Source: an uncultured Bdellovibrionales bacterium (GTDB lineage Bacteria > Bdellovibrionota > Bdellovibrionia > Bdellovibrionales > JAMPXM01). Taken from it: DNA of 43,636 bases. Shown here in pieces: positions 26,684 through 35,548 of the stretch (position 1 is the stretch's first letter; each line of letters opens with the position of its first letter). Location of the stretch: assembly GCA_937927435.1 (NCBI GenBank), contig CALBDW010000059.1, forward strand, positions 1-43,636, given 5' to 3'. The translations under genes and the position numbers were made by a program. A model generated the notes under the pieces. The model saw only the letters and a list, made by a program, of their open reading frames with translations, had not been told where the DNA came from and did no database searches.

Positions 26684-27100
26684 ATGAAACTCGTATCACT
26701 CTTATTCGTCCTGTTGATCTCTTCTCCCGCACTCGCCGACACCGTAAAAATGTGGTTCCGTTATACGCCGAGCGACGGCATCGGTATTTTGGAATGCACT
26801 CACGAACGGATCCGCGACCTCCCCGACTGGAGAGTGAATTGCGGAAACGGGCAAAAAACCTTCACAGCCCACGTGGTCGTGCGCCTGTATCAACGCGGAG
26901 AGAATCCCCAAACCGGTCTCGAAGTTCTCTATTGGGTGACGGAACCGGGTGAAACTCCGACATCCGTCCGCAAATATCATTCAACGACAATGTTCTTAAA
27001 GCTGACCAACAAAACCGGCGTTCACTCCCTCAGACTTGACCAGGGAGTCGAAAACGACCAGGCCTCGCTGCAGTTAAATCTCAGCGTGGAACCCGATTAA
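26684..27100 (+). CDS. Small secreted protein of unknown function
   Basis: This 138-residue protein has a clear Sec signal peptide (MKLVSLLFVLLISSPALA, cleavage before Asp19). The mature part of about 120 residues is beta-rich and has two cysteines (in ILECTHE and RVNCGNG) that could form a disulfide in the periplasm. I do not recognise the family. It sits right after the terminator of the PhaR-type gene and ends 2 bases before a convergent lipoprotein gene. Confidence 0.7.
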   Translation: MKLVSLLFVLLISSPALADTVKMWFRYTPSDGIGILECTHERIRDLPDWRVNCGNGQKTFTAHVVVRLYQRGENPQTGLEVLYWVTEPGETPTSVRKYHSTTMFLKLTNKTGVHSLRLDQGVENDQASLQLNLSVEPD

Positions 27101-27102
27101 TT

Positions 27103-28341
27103 TCACTGCACTGAGCGCCAACTCACGAACACTTTACGCCCGGGTTTCACTTCAACTTCGCGCTCCGGCATTTCTTCTCCCGTCGGTGCACCGGACGCCG
27201 AGAGGCCGATCGCTCTCACTTTGTACCGTCCAGCTTTCACAGGAATCCGCGCGATTTGGAAGGTTTCGGGAAGCGTCGACCACTGCCGCAAATCCGCTCG
27301 GTCGGCGACATTCAACGCGATCCATACGAGGTTGCCGAGTGCTCGGTCTTTCTGACCGACTTGGTTCGCGACAACCGCTTTCGTCGCCACCCCCGCAACA
27401 CGAGAAGCGACAAGACGAGCATAGGCGTCCTCAAGCGTCTTGATGGCGATGCCTTGCACATCAAAAATCCGGTTCGTTACCGCCTCGACCGCCCCGTCTA
27501 CGATCAACTTCGCTGACTGCGTTTCGGAACGGACCGGCACGAGGTGCGGGAAGCGAGGCGCATCGGGCCGCGGATATTTTCTTGGTCCCCATCCTTGCAT
27601 GTAGACCAATACGATTTCGCCCATCTGCCGGTCGCTCCACGACGGATCGATTTTGACCTCGGGAAATTTCTTGCGCCACCTCTGCGCCTCGTCGGCCCTC
27701 TGGGCTCGCAACGCTGAACGGATTAAATCCGCCTTTAGCGGTTCGTAACTCGGAAGAACGTCGTAAGCGTTTTTGAAAGCGATATAAGCGTCATCCCATT
27801 TCCGGTCCGCTTCCCAAATCAACGCGCTCAAATAAAAGGCGAAGGGGTTCTGCTCGTAGTCGCGTTTCGCCTCATGCTTGTACCGGTAAAGCTTGTTGTT
27901 GAGCTTTCGGACTTCGACCAACGCCCCTTCCAGATCCCCCATTTCGAGAAAGTTCACGGCGTTCACCGCGTTGATGAGCACCTTCTCGTAATCGTCCCCT
28001 TTGTATTGAATCATCTCTTCCGAAAGGAGCAGCGACGAGGTTACCTTGGAAAGACTGTGGTAATCCTGTATATCTGCGACACGTTCCGCTTTATCGAAAA
28101 CGCGCGCGCTTTCCTTGTAACGCCCCGCTTTCTGCAGAACCGTGGCATAGTCAAGCATGTAGGCAAGCTGGTCTTTGCTTTCTTCAAAAGCCAGCGGTTC
28201 AAGCTCTTGAACCGCCTGTTCGAGCGTTCCGCGCTTCATGGCGTCCCGGGCGGTCGAAACTTTCGACTGATACGTCGCACAGCCCGAAGACGCCGATAAA
28301 ACGAAGGCCGCTGTTAACAGGAGCTTTCCATGGCAACGCAT
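27103..28341 (-). CDS. COG3014-type lipoprotein paired with LpoB
   Basis: The 412-residue protein has a lipoprotein signal with the lipobox ASSGCATYQ. A helical, TPR-like N-terminal half (about 25-210) has paired A-helix motifs such as TLEQAVQELEPLAFEES and YDYEQNPFAFYLSALIW-like stretches, and the C-terminal half is beta-rich. Proteins of this kind (COG3014) are commonly encoded beside LpoB, as here, and their role is not established. It follows lpoB by 8 bases. An outer-membrane location is inferred from the lipobox. Confidence 0.78.
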   Translation of the reverse strand: MRCHGKLLLTAAFVLSASSGCATYQSKVSTARDAMKRGTLEQAVQELEPLAFEESKDQLAYMLDYATVLQKAGRYKESARVFDKAERVADIQDYHSLSKVTSSLLLSEEMIQYKGDDYEKVLINAVNAVNFLEMGDLEGALVEVRKLNNKLYRYKHEAKRDYEQNPFAFYLSALIWEADRKWDDAYIAFKNAYDVLPSYEPLKADLIRSALRAQRADEAQRWRKKFPEVKIDPSWSDRQMGEIVLVYMQGWGPRKYPRPDAPRFPHLVPVRSETQSAKLIVDGAVEAVTNRIFDVQGIAIKTLEDAYARLVASRVAGVATKAVVANQVGQKDRALGNLVWIALNVADRADLRQWSTLPETFQIARIPVKAGRYKVRAIGLSASGAPTGEEMPEREVEVKPGRKVFVSWRSVQ

Positions 28342-28349
28342 TGACTATA

Positions 28350-28946
28350 TCAGAGACCGATCGAACGTTTGCGGAACTTCTTGCGCAATTGTTTGTAGTC
28401 GGTCCAGACAACCAGGTTGGTTTTCAGGTTCGTGAGATTCAAGGTAACTTTGTAGTAAACCGTCTTATCTTTGCCGACTTCCTGAACGATAGAATCGAGG
28501 CGACCGTTGATGATGAAATCCGCACCGACTTGTCCACCCGGTCCTTTTTTTGTTTCTTCGCTCACCATTCCGCTGTTTTGGTAATTGTACTCTTCGGCGA
28601 CATCCTCCCTCGCTTCTTTATCTACAAAAGCCACCTTGCCGCCACGCTGGAGTTCGACACGAACCATGTCCATAATGCTTTGAGTGTCGATGTGTTCGGA
28701 CGTCTTATTCTGAAGCTTGGTCACCATCACCACGGGTGGTCGCTTCGCATTTGCGATAGCCGGATGGGCCAACATGCTGGCGACAAGATCCGAAACGACT
28801 TTCTGCATATCGGTCTCCGACCATAAGTCGTTCATGTTATTTTCTCTTTCGACATCGTCATATTCGCCCTTGACGAACGCTTTCGGTCCGCAGGCGGTGA
28901 GCGCCATGAAACCAACCGCGAAAAGTGTTAAGGCAAGCTTCTTCAT
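28350..28946 (-). CDS. lpoB: LpoB-like penicillin-binding protein activator
   Basis: From ATG at 28946 (GAGGGA about 6 bases upstream) the protein has 198 residues, a lipoprotein signal with lipobox ALTACGPK, and the CsgG-like LpoB fold: PPVVMVTKLQNKTSEHIDTQ, a central GADFIINGRLDSI and the C-terminal LVVWTDYKQLRKK. In enterics LpoB stimulates the synthase PBP1b from the outer membrane. The ATG five codons further up (28961) overlaps the ribosome site and is less likely. It is the upstream partner of the COG3014-type lipoprotein. Confidence 0.87.
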   Translation of the reverse strand: MKKLALTLFAVGFMALTACGPKAFVKGEYDDVERENNMNDLWSETDMQKVVSDLVASMLAHPAIANAKRPPVVMVTKLQNKTSEHIDTQSIMDMVRVELQRGGKVAFVDKEAREDVAEEYNYQNSGMVSEETKKGPGGQVGADFIINGRLDSIVQEVGKDKTVYYKVTLNLTNLKTNLVVWTDYKQLRKKFRKRSIGL

Positions 28947-29108
28947 AACCGTCCCTCTCATCTCTGTGCTGGAGGCTTCATCTTACACACAGGCCTTTCG
29001 GAGCTGCAAGGCATCGGCCGAGAAACGGACGGCGGCTTCGTTATGTCCGCGCCTAATCTTCCGTCGCGCACGCACTCTGCTTGCACGCGGGCCCGGCGCG
29101 AGGACGCA

Positions 29109-29486
29109 ATGCAGATCACAACCGCTGAACACGTGCTGGAAGCGCTTCAAAGCTTGATCGAATCCGAAGTTGAAGAGTTTTGGGCCCTGGCCTTAGGGCC
29201 ATCCAAAAGCCTTTTGCAGAGCAAAATGATCTTTCGCGGAACCGTCGACTCATGTCTGGTTCATCCGCGGGACATTTTCCGCTTCGCCTGTCTGACGAAC
29301 GCTTCGTCTCTGATCGTCGCTCACAACCATCCGAGCGGCGACACACGCCCATCGAATCAAGATATTTTATTTACGAAACAACTGATACGCGCCTCGCGGA
29401 TTCTCGAAATTCCGGTGCTCGATCACATCATTGTTTCCCATCGCGGATTTTCGAGCATGGCGCGCGAAAGGTGGTGCCGGTTCTGA
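29109..29486 (+). CDS. Short RadC-family JAB/MPN protein
   Basis: The 125-residue protein consists only of the JAB/MPN domain: Glu22/23 near the start, His72, His74 and Asp85 in AHNHPSGD...PSNQD, and LDHIIVSHRGFSS. Full-length RadC has an additional N-terminal helix-hairpin-helix region, absent here. Despite its name, RadC has no proven role in DNA repair; the JAMM signature suggests a zinc-dependent peptidase or nuclease-like fold. I chose ATG at 29109 with a GAGG site over the unsupported ATG at 29043. It is divergent from lpoB. Confidence 0.82.
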   Translation: MQITTAEHVLEALQSLIESEVEEFWALALGPSKSLLQSKMIFRGTVDSCLVHPRDIFRFACLTNASSLIVAHNHPSGDTRPSNQDILFTKQLIRASRILEIPVLDHIIVSHRGFSSMARERWCRF

Positions 29487-29502
29487 CGCCCGTCACCGGG
29501 CG
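29487..29502 (+). terminator. Hairpin at the end of the radC-like gene
   Basis: A perfect CGCCCG/CGGGCG stem with a 4-base loop begins right after the stop codon, between convergent genes. No T-run follows, so termination is uncertain. Confidence 0.3.
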
Positions 29503-30356
29503 GCTCCCGACGTCGACGGGAGCCTGTTCGCTTCCGCGGGATGGATTCTTCCAAGAACCGTCACAATACCGTTTTCGTCGACTTTCACTTTGTAACCAGC
29601 TTTCGCTGCGTTCGTGATGAACTCTTGGATGTATTGTTGACGGGCTTCTTCTTCCCAGTCGTTGGCGGCTTGCTGCTCTTGCAGCGTGTACATGATCCGC
29701 GCGTCGGCGAGATCGGGATTAGCCGCTTTCAGCCTGTCCCTGTAAGAGGGATTGGGCAAAGTTTCCGCCACCAAAGGCACTCCCGCCATCATATCCCGAG
29801 GGGGGGCCGCATACGTATTGGACGTCGGAACCGGAGCGGTCAACGCGTTTTCAACCTCCACTTGAATACGATCACGATTCAATTTCGTACCGGTGAGGCT
29901 ACGATGAAATTGAACGCGCTCCTGCAAAGCCTGCTCCGCCGTTTTCAGATCCGCTTTGTCTTCCGTCACCCCCGAAGAGGCGCCGCTATTCCGCCACTCT
30001 CCGATACCGTATCCGATAAAACCGAACAGCAAAATCAGAAGGATCGCCGCCGCGCTGTTGGACTTATCCTTCGCCTTTCGTGGAGACTTCGCCGCGTAAG
30101 CGGCTCCCATTTCGTCGTCCGACCGTCTTCGCGAAACGGTCAGAGACACATCCGACCTATAAGAAGCTGCGGGCGGATGCGGAGAAACGACCGTCTCGGC
30201 AAGATGAACTCCCTCACGTCGCCGCTCGCTCGGCGGGGGAGCGACGGGGGCGGGGAGGTTGAATTTTTCAAACAACCTGAGCCGCCGGTCCGATGACGGC
30301 CGTTCTTTCTCTTTAAGTTCGCTATTTACTTTCACCCGGCCAGACGGTTTCGCCAT
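29493..30356 (-). CDS. Membrane-anchored protein of unknown function
   Basis: From ATG at 30356 (AAGGGA 6-7 bases upstream) the protein is 287 residues. A charged, Pro- and Arg-rich N-terminal region of about 100 residues precedes a single membrane helix (about 102-119, AAAILLILLFGFIGYGIG). A predicted mostly helical periplasmic part follows, with EQALQERVQFHR and later EEARQQYIQEFITNAAKAGYKVKV. The topology (long basic cytoplasmic arm, one helix, extracytoplasmic domain) resembles anchors that link an internal factor to the envelope. No known family was recognised. It lies 89 bases after the histidine kinase gene. Confidence 0.7.
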   Translation of the reverse strand: MAKPSGRVKVNSELKEKERPSSDRRLRLFEKFNLPAPVAPPPSERRREGVHLAETVVSPHPPAASYRSDVSLTVSRRRSDDEMGAAYAAKSPRKAKDKSNSAAAILLILLFGFIGYGIGEWRNSGASSGVTEDKADLKTAEQALQERVQFHRSLTGTKLNRDRIQVEVENALTAPVPTSNTYAAPPRDMMAGVPLVAETLPNPSYRDRLKAANPDLADARIMYTLQEQQAANDWEEEARQQYIQEFITNAAKAGYKVKVDENGIVTVLGRIHPAEANRLPSTSGAAR

Positions 30357-30445
30357 TTCGATTCCCTTGTGTCTCGTTTCGAGACAGAACAACCCAAACG
30401 GGCTCCCTAACCATTCATCGGAACGTTCGTCTAGGTTCTTGAGGG

Positions 30446-32413
30446 TTATGCGGACGCGCTGCGGGCCAAGCCTTCGACTCCCGCGACGGGAATCGTCACG
30501 ATGAATTCAGTTCCTTTGCCGGGCTCGGAGCGGACTTGAATGTCACCGCCGTGCTGCTTGATGATGCCGTAACTGATGGAGAGCCCAAGTCCCGTTCCCT
30601 GACCGACCGTTTTGGTCGTGAAGAAAGGATCGAAGATTTTCTCCAGAATATCTGGAGTCATGCCTTTGCCCGAATCTTTGATCGAGACTCGGACACGGCC
30701 CGGACCGCCGCCGTCTTTCAGATGACGGAGCGAGATCCAAATATCGCCCTCGCCTTCGATCGCCTGAGCGGCGTTGGTCAAAATGTTCATAAACACCTGG
30801 TTGATCTGGCTGGCGTAACACATGACTTCGGGAATCGGCTCGAAATCTTTGTGCACGCGGATGCGGTTCTTCAATTCGCCCGAAATGAGGCGCAAGGTGT
30901 TTTCCAAACCTTCCCGCAGATCGACCTTTTTGACTTTGGCTTCATCGAGCCGCGAGAAGTTGCGCAAGCCGAGAACAATGTCCCGTGTTCGCCTCGCCCC
31001 TTCTTCGCAGGAGGAGATCAGGCGCGGCAGGTCCTGCAAGATATAATCAAAGTCATTTTCCTCTTTAACCTTGCCGGCCCGCGATGGGTCTTTTTCGAAC
31101 GCCTCGATGATCTTGATAAGACGATCGGAATAGTCCCGCAGGTGGGTCATATTGCTGTAGATAAACCCGATCGGGTTGTTCAATTCATGCGCGATACCGG
31201 CGACCAGCTGACCGAGACTCGCCATCTTCGCCGTGTGCACCAGGCGGCTTTGCGTCTCTTTCAGCTCTTTGTACGCGGCTTCGACCTCGCGAACTTTGTT
31301 TTCGAGCTCGGACTGCGTACGGTAAATGCGGCGGCTCATTTCGTTAAAACATTCCTGGAGCACGCCGAGTTCCGTATCGGTCGACACCGGGATTTCCGTG
31401 GGCCCATCTTTGAAATCCATCGACTGAATGGCTTCAACCAGCTCGTTCACAGGTCCGACGATCACTCGGGTCGCGACAATCGAGGTGAGAATAAGCAAAA
31501 TACCGATCGCTCCGACCATCGTGAAAAACGCCATGTTCACGTTTTTCACGAAGGCCCGGGTTTTCTGTTGGGACGCCCCGAGACCGACGATGATCTCCGA
31601 ATCGCCCCACTTGATCTTGTTGCTCACGAAACGGAACGGCTCCTCGCGGATGGGAAGATCGAAGAACACTTCCGCGTCGTCGAGAACGGTTTTAGCGAAA
31701 GCTTTCTTGTCGTATAGAAGAAAATCGGGATGGCTGGAGGCGACGATGTGCCCCTGGGAATCGAATATCACCAGCTCGAGATTCAGCTTGTTGCGGACGT
31801 TTTCAAGAAAGCTCGGTCCGACGTTAATGATCTCTTCGATGAACCCCGCTTTCCGCCCGCCTTTTCCATCGATGCGCGTGAGCGAAATCAGATTGAAACT
31901 GTTGTTGGCGGCAGGCTCGATATAAAGCAGCGACCCTTTTTCTTGTAACCTATCGATCGTTTCCTCTTTCAAAACGAATCCGCCGTTTTCGAAGTCCCTG
32001 TTATGCTTGATTGAACCAGACTCTTCTTTGGTGTAAGACGCGACAATCTCGCCGCTCGCGTTGAACGCGTTCACCGTCATTGGAACGGCGCTGCTGCGGG
32101 TGAGGACTTGCACATGCTCCCGCGTCGGCCCGACAGAACTCATCAGGAGATAAGATGCAAGTACCAGATCCGCACGATGACGGTTACGCCGGCTGACTAA
32201 AAAGCTCTCGTAATCCGACATCGTCGAAGCGAACTCGCGGGAATTCGACCGGAGCCTTTGCACGAGTTCATTGACGATCGCGTGTTCGTATTTGACGAGC
32301 GAATACCCGGTCACGAACATCAGCGGAACCAACGAAAGCAAAAGGAACCAGATCATCAGAATGGTCCGCAGAGACCGGCGCGGACGGATCGTACGAAGTT
32401 TCTTCTCGGCCAC
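30446..32413 (-). CDS. Sensor histidine kinase, orphan
   Basis: The 655-residue protein has membrane helices at about 16-40 and 295-320 flanking a large periplasmic sensor of about 250 residues (probable Cache type), then a HAMP region and a coiled coil. HisKA carries His409 in AGIAHELNNPIGF. The ATPase has the N-box (Asn543/547 in FMNILTNAAQAI), DSGKGM (about 580-585), FDPFFTT and GTGLGLSISYG. It should autophosphorylate in response to an extracellular signal, but no response regulator gene is adjacent. The start is GTG with a weak ribosome site. It follows the anti-sigma-like gene by 34 bases, so it may share the mreB transcript. Confidence 0.94.
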   Translation of the reverse strand: MAEKKLRTIRPRRSLRTILMIWFLLLSLVPLMFVTGYSLVKYEHAIVNELVQRLRSNSREFASTMSDYESFLVSRRNRHRADLVLASYLLMSSVGPTREHVQVLTRSSAVPMTVNAFNASGEIVASYTKEESGSIKHNRDFENGGFVLKEETIDRLQEKGSLLYIEPAANNSFNLISLTRIDGKGGRKAGFIEEIINVGPSFLENVRNKLNLELVIFDSQGHIVASSHPDFLLYDKKAFAKTVLDDAEVFFDLPIREEPFRFVSNKIKWGDSEIIVGLGASQQKTRAFVKNVNMAFFTMVGAIGILLILTSIVATRVIVGPVNELVEAIQSMDFKDGPTEIPVSTDTELGVLQECFNEMSRRIYRTQSELENKVREVEAAYKELKETQSRLVHTAKMASLGQLVAGIAHELNNPIGFIYSNMTHLRDYSDRLIKIIEAFEKDPSRAGKVKEENDFDYILQDLPRLISSCEEGARRTRDIVLGLRNFSRLDEAKVKKVDLREGLENTLRLISGELKNRIRVHKDFEPIPEVMCYASQINQVFMNILTNAAQAIEGEGDIWISLRHLKDGGGPGRVRVSIKDSGKGMTPDILEKIFDPFFTTKTVGQGTGLGLSISYGIIKQHGGDIQVRSEPGKGTEFIVTIPVAGVEGLARSASA

Positions 32414-32447
32414 CCTGTCACTCTTTGGTTTGAAAACGACTTAGTTT

Positions 32448-33389
32448 TTAAAGTGGTTCAATCCACAGAATAAACCGAACTTGGCCTGGAGGCATCACTC
32501 TCGGGTGGGGATCCTTCGACATCCGGACTGGACCATAGGCGCGAAGCTTTTCAAGAAGCTTCTCTTCGTTCTCCTCGGGCAAAGAGAAATGGTAGTAACG
32601 GCCGGCTCCCCGTTTCCAACCCAGCTCTACCTCACCCGCCTTCGCTCCACCGAGTTCTACGATGTGTTCGGCGATTTTTGGACCAATCTCCTCAAGATTG
32701 CCAAGGTTCATGAACGCCCGATAAACGAAACCTTTCGGTTTCGCCTCCTTCGGCGTCGGCACGGGAGTCGGCGTCGCCGCAACCGCCATGGTGACCGGAG
32801 TGGGAGATGGTACAGGCGTCGCGTCCGGTTCGGATTGCGGTTGACTCCGCCCTTCCGAAGCTTCGGCGACTTGAACCGGCGATCCCTCCGCGTCCACCTC
32901 CCAGTCGCCAGATCCCTGATCATCTTCGGCCACTTCGGATTCGGGCTCGGCTTCGGAGTCGTCCTCGACCGCGCCTGTGAGATCGGCCAATTTCAACACG
33001 GTTGTTTGTTGGACGGGACCGAATTTTTGCAGCTGATTCCAAGGAACAGCGGCTACAAAAGCCGCCACCACAACGGAGACCATCAAGGCCACGGACGCCC
33101 AACGAAGAGTCTCGGGCCAGTTCCGCCAAGAGGCGTACTTCTTGCTGAGCGAGACGGCGTTCTCAGCCTCCCGCAAATGAGCGACGATATCAAGACGAAC
33201 CTCCGTTTGCCCCAATTGCTCGGCATAGCCGAACGCCGCACGCAAACTCTCGAGTTCTTCGCGGCAGTCTGCATCGGCTTGCATGAACTCCTCGACGGCG
33301 GACTGCCGCTCGGGATCCAAAAGCCCTATCTCGTACTCATAAAGCATTTCACGGCAAAGAAAGGGCGACAGCTTCCGGCGTTTCGGCAT
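32448..33389 (-). CDS. Anti-sigma-like membrane protein
   Basis: The 313-residue protein has a short N-terminal helical domain (about 8-60) like that of zinc-type anti-sigma factors, but without the H-x3-C-x2-C zinc motif: only Cys12 and Cys42 are present. One membrane helix follows at about 97-115, then a long acidic and Pro/Thr-rich linker (about 135-230) and a compact C-terminal domain of about 80 residues (KGFVYRAFMNLGNLEEIGPK...). This layout suggests a cytoplasmic regulator domain tied to an outside sensor. It follows the sigma-like gene by one base. The C-terminal domain was not recognised. Confidence 0.62.
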   Translation of the reverse strand: MPKRRKLSPFLCREMLYEYEIGLLDPERQSAVEEFMQADADCREELESLRAAFGYAEQLGQTEVRLDIVAHLREAENAVSLSKKYASWRNWPETLRWASVALMVSVVVAAFVAAVPWNQLQKFGPVQQTTVLKLADLTGAVEDDSEAEPESEVAEDDQGSGDWEVDAEGSPVQVAEASEGRSQPQSEPDATPVPSPTPVTMAVAATPTPVPTPKEAKPKGFVYRAFMNLGNLEEIGPKIAEHIVELGGAKAGEVELGWKRGAGRYYHFSLPEENEEKLLEKLRAYGPVRMSKDPHPRVMPPGQVRFILWIEPL

Positions 33390-33390
33390 A

Positions 33391-33831
33391 CTACGCCCTC
33401 TCTCGTTTCACATGCGCGCTCAGCAGGCGCATGCCCTTGCTGATCCGATGGCGGGCGGTTCCAAGAGAAACCCCGAGGCCGGACGCGATCGATTCTTCTT
33501 TAAATCCGAGCACTCGCGAGAGAAGAACAGCGACCAATTCGTTTTTTCCGGCTTCCTGATGGAACTTGATCCACGGTCGGAAAGAGACCGGAGAGGAAGA
33601 TGCCCAGGAGGTTTCTGGCGCCCCGCGTGCCGGGCGGCGGTCCATCTGCTTGGCAGATTGTTCGAAGTTTTGCCACAAAACACGAATCAACGCTTGGTCA
33701 TCAAGCGCCGATTCGTTTTTCGATTTGAGCTGGGCAACGGCTTTATCCGACGCCTGTAAGGCCGCTTTCTCATCCATCAGAGAGAGAAAGAAGAACAAAG
33801 CGATGCGCCTTACCTGCTCATCGGAAATCAT
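33391..33831 (-). CDS. ECF-sigma-like protein with degenerate region 2
   Basis: The 146-residue protein has a C-terminal segment that fits sigma-70 region 4 (about 88-143: LSRVLGFKEESIASGLGVSL with GTARHRISKGMRLL), a helix-turn-helix. The N-terminal part (RRIALFFFLSLMDEKAAL..LIRVLWQNF) is only weakly like region 2 and is short, so -10 recognition may be impaired. It lies between mreB (ends 1 base before this start) and an anti-sigma-like gene, which favours a sigma/anti-sigma pair. A LuxR-type or other HTH regulator cannot be excluded. Confidence 0.6.
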   Translation of the reverse strand: MISDEQVRRIALFFFLSLMDEKAALQASDKAVAQLKSKNESALDDQALIRVLWQNFEQSAKQMDRRPARGAPETSWASSSPVSFRPWIKFHQEAGKNELVAVLLSRVLGFKEESIASGLGVSLGTARHRISKGMRLLSAHVKRERA

Positions 33832-33832
33832 G

Positions 33833-34876
33833 TCAATCCGTCGTCAAAGACTTGAGTAGATCGAGTTCGTCCAAAACTTTTCCTGTTCCCAGAACCACAC
33901 AAGTCAGAGGATCTTCCGCGATCGTCACCGGAAGGCCGGTCCGTTCACGGAGGAGAATGTCGAAGTTCGCAAGCAACGCGCCTCCACCAGTCAAAACGAT
34001 ACCGTTGTCCACGATATCACTCGCGAGTTCGGGCGGAGTTTTCTCGAGAGCCGTGCGAACCGCATCAACCACCTCGCTCAGCGGGTCCATCAACGCGTCG
34101 TTCACTTGAGAGCTCGTAATTTCGATCGTTTTCGGGGCGCCCGCCACGAGGTCCCGCCCTTTGATCTCCATCACACGCTCTTCTTCAAACGGGTAGGCGT
34201 TACCGATTTGAATTTTAATTTTCTCGGCGGTTTGTTCACCGATGAGGAGGTTAAACTGGCGACGTACATAGTTGATGATCGCCTCGTCGAATTTGTCGCC
34301 AGCAACCTTAATCGATTTACAGTACACGATTCCGCCCAACGAGATCACCGCGACACCGGTGGTACCGCCGCCCATATCGACGACCATGCTGCCGGTCGGT
34401 TCGGTGATCGGCAGACCGGCTCCGATCGCGGCTGCCATCGGCTCTTCAATCAAGTACACTTCACGTGCGCCGGCGGCGACAGCGGCCTCTTTCACGGCAC
34501 GCTTTTCAACTTGGGTGATCCCGTAAGGAACGCAAACGATAATACGCGGGCGGATGAACGACTTCTTGTGACCGGTCGCTTTCGAAATGAAGTACTTCAA
34601 CATCGAGCCGGTGACTTCGAAGTCAGCAATAACTCCGTCTTTCACCGGGCGGATGGCAACGATCGATCCCGGGGTACGGCCAAGCATTTCTTTCGCTTCC
34701 TTGCCGACCGCCAGAACGCGGTTCTGCATGCCGCGGTAATTCTTCTGAACGGCAACCACCGAGGGTTCATCGAGAATGATCCCGCGGCCCTTCGCATAAA
34801 CAAGCGTGTTCGCTGTGCCAAGGTCGATCGCTATATCGTTCGAGAAATATTCTGATGCTTTACGAAAAAAATCCAT
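33833..34876 (-). CDS. mreB: Rod shape-determining protein MreB
   Basis: This 347-residue actin homologue has the phosphate loops DLGTANTLVYAKGRGI near the N-terminus and DMGGGTTGVAVISLGGI in the middle, and the adenosine motif ILTGGGALL near the C-terminus. MreB filaments at the inner membrane guide the elongation machinery for cell-wall synthesis. The usual downstream mreC and mreD are not adjacent; instead a sigma-like and an anti-sigma-like gene follow directly. GAGG precedes the ATG, and a candidate promoter lies at 34937-34965. Confidence 0.97.
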   Translation of the reverse strand: MDFFRKASEYFSNDIAIDLGTANTLVYAKGRGIILDEPSVVAVQKNYRGMQNRVLAVGKEAKEMLGRTPGSIVAIRPVKDGVIADFEVTGSMLKYFISKATGHKKSFIRPRIIVCVPYGITQVEKRAVKEAAVAAGAREVYLIEEPMAAAIGAGLPITEPTGSMVVDMGGGTTGVAVISLGGIVYCKSIKVAGDKFDEAIINYVRRQFNLLIGEQTAEKIKIQIGNAYPFEEERVMEIKGRDLVAGAPKTIEITSSQVNDALMDPLSEVVDAVRTALEKTPPELASDIVDNGIVLTGGGALLANFDILLRERTGLPVTIAEDPLTCVVLGTGKVLDELDLLKSLTTD

Positions 34877-34936
34877 TCGGCCTCGCTATCGGGGATGCCC
34901 GGTACAAGATAAGCCCGGTCGAAGGTTCACGCCGGA

Positions 34937-34965
34937 GTTATTCTTCCATGATTCGCTTCTGTAAA
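34937..34965 (-). promoter_or_regulatory. Candidate mreB promoter
   Basis: On the minus strand TTTACA (34960-34965, five of six matches) and AATAAC (34937-34942, four of six) are spaced by 17 bases, about 60 bases before the mreB ATG. Confidence 0.45.
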
Positions 34966-35011
34966 CTCTAGGACAGCCACAAAATAGGAGTCAATCCGAT
35001 ATGTTATCGGT

Positions 35012-35038
35012 GAAGAGTTAGCTTCGGCACAACTCTTC
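35012..35038. other. Inverted repeat between mreB and the next gene
   Basis: GAAGAGTT and AACTCTTC form an exact 8-base inverted repeat with an 11-base spacer in the divergent intergenic region. It may be an operator or a hairpin in the leader of the plus-strand gene at 35093. Confidence 0.4.
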
Positions 35039-35092
35039 GTTTGCTTCCGGCCTCCTGTTGATAAAGGATAGAGGTCCGCAGGGAGGCTACCG

Positions 35093-35548
35093 ATGACGGC
35101 TCAGGATTCGTTCCAAACCTTGAAGTCATTTTTCGAGTCGCGCGAAGCCGCCCGTCAGGCCCTGGCGGCAATCAAAGAAAATGTCGAAATCGGGATCGTC
35201 ATCGGCGGCATCGTCGAGTGCGCCCTTTACCGCCGGGGAGACCAACCGGTTGTCGAGCAGAGACCGGCACGCGATCCAGACGTCATCTTTCACATCCTTC
35301 CGGAAAGCGTTGAGATCCTAAGTAGCCAGACGAAGGACCAGATCGCAGATATCGGCATTGCCATCTTGAAAGAGATCCTGGCCGGCAACATCCGAGTCGA
35401 GGTCCCTGGCCGCCTTTGGAATCTGATGAAGCGCGGCTACCTTGACGTGATCAAAAAGGGCGGAGCTCCCGTAGCCGCGTTCCTCGCGCACCACGGCTTC
35501 ACAAACGTTTCTAAAATCATTACGACAATCAAGAAGTTACGAAGCTAA
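35093..35548 (+). CDS. Small cytoplasmic protein of unknown function
   Basis: The 151-residue protein has no signal peptide or membrane segment. It is mixed alpha/beta, with the middle part DVIFHILPESVEILSSQTKD and a hydrophobic helical C-terminus ending IITTIKKLRS. The pattern faintly recalls the SCP2 sterol-carrier fold, but I cannot support that. GGGAGG lies 6 bases before the ATG. Its 3' end overlaps the convergent glpD by 20 bases. Confidence 0.72.
   Translation: MTAQDSFQTLKSFFESREAARQALAAIKENVEIGIVIGGIVECALYRRGDQPVVEQRPARDPDVIFHILPESVEILSSQTKDQIADIGIAILKEILAGNIRVEVPGRLWNLMKRGYLDVIKKGGAPVAAFLAHHGFTNVSKIITTIKKLRS

Noticed and set aside
25948..26742. Minus-strand frame of 264 codons over the PhaR-type gene
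   Set aside because: Shadow of the supported plus-strand gene with its own promoter and terminator.
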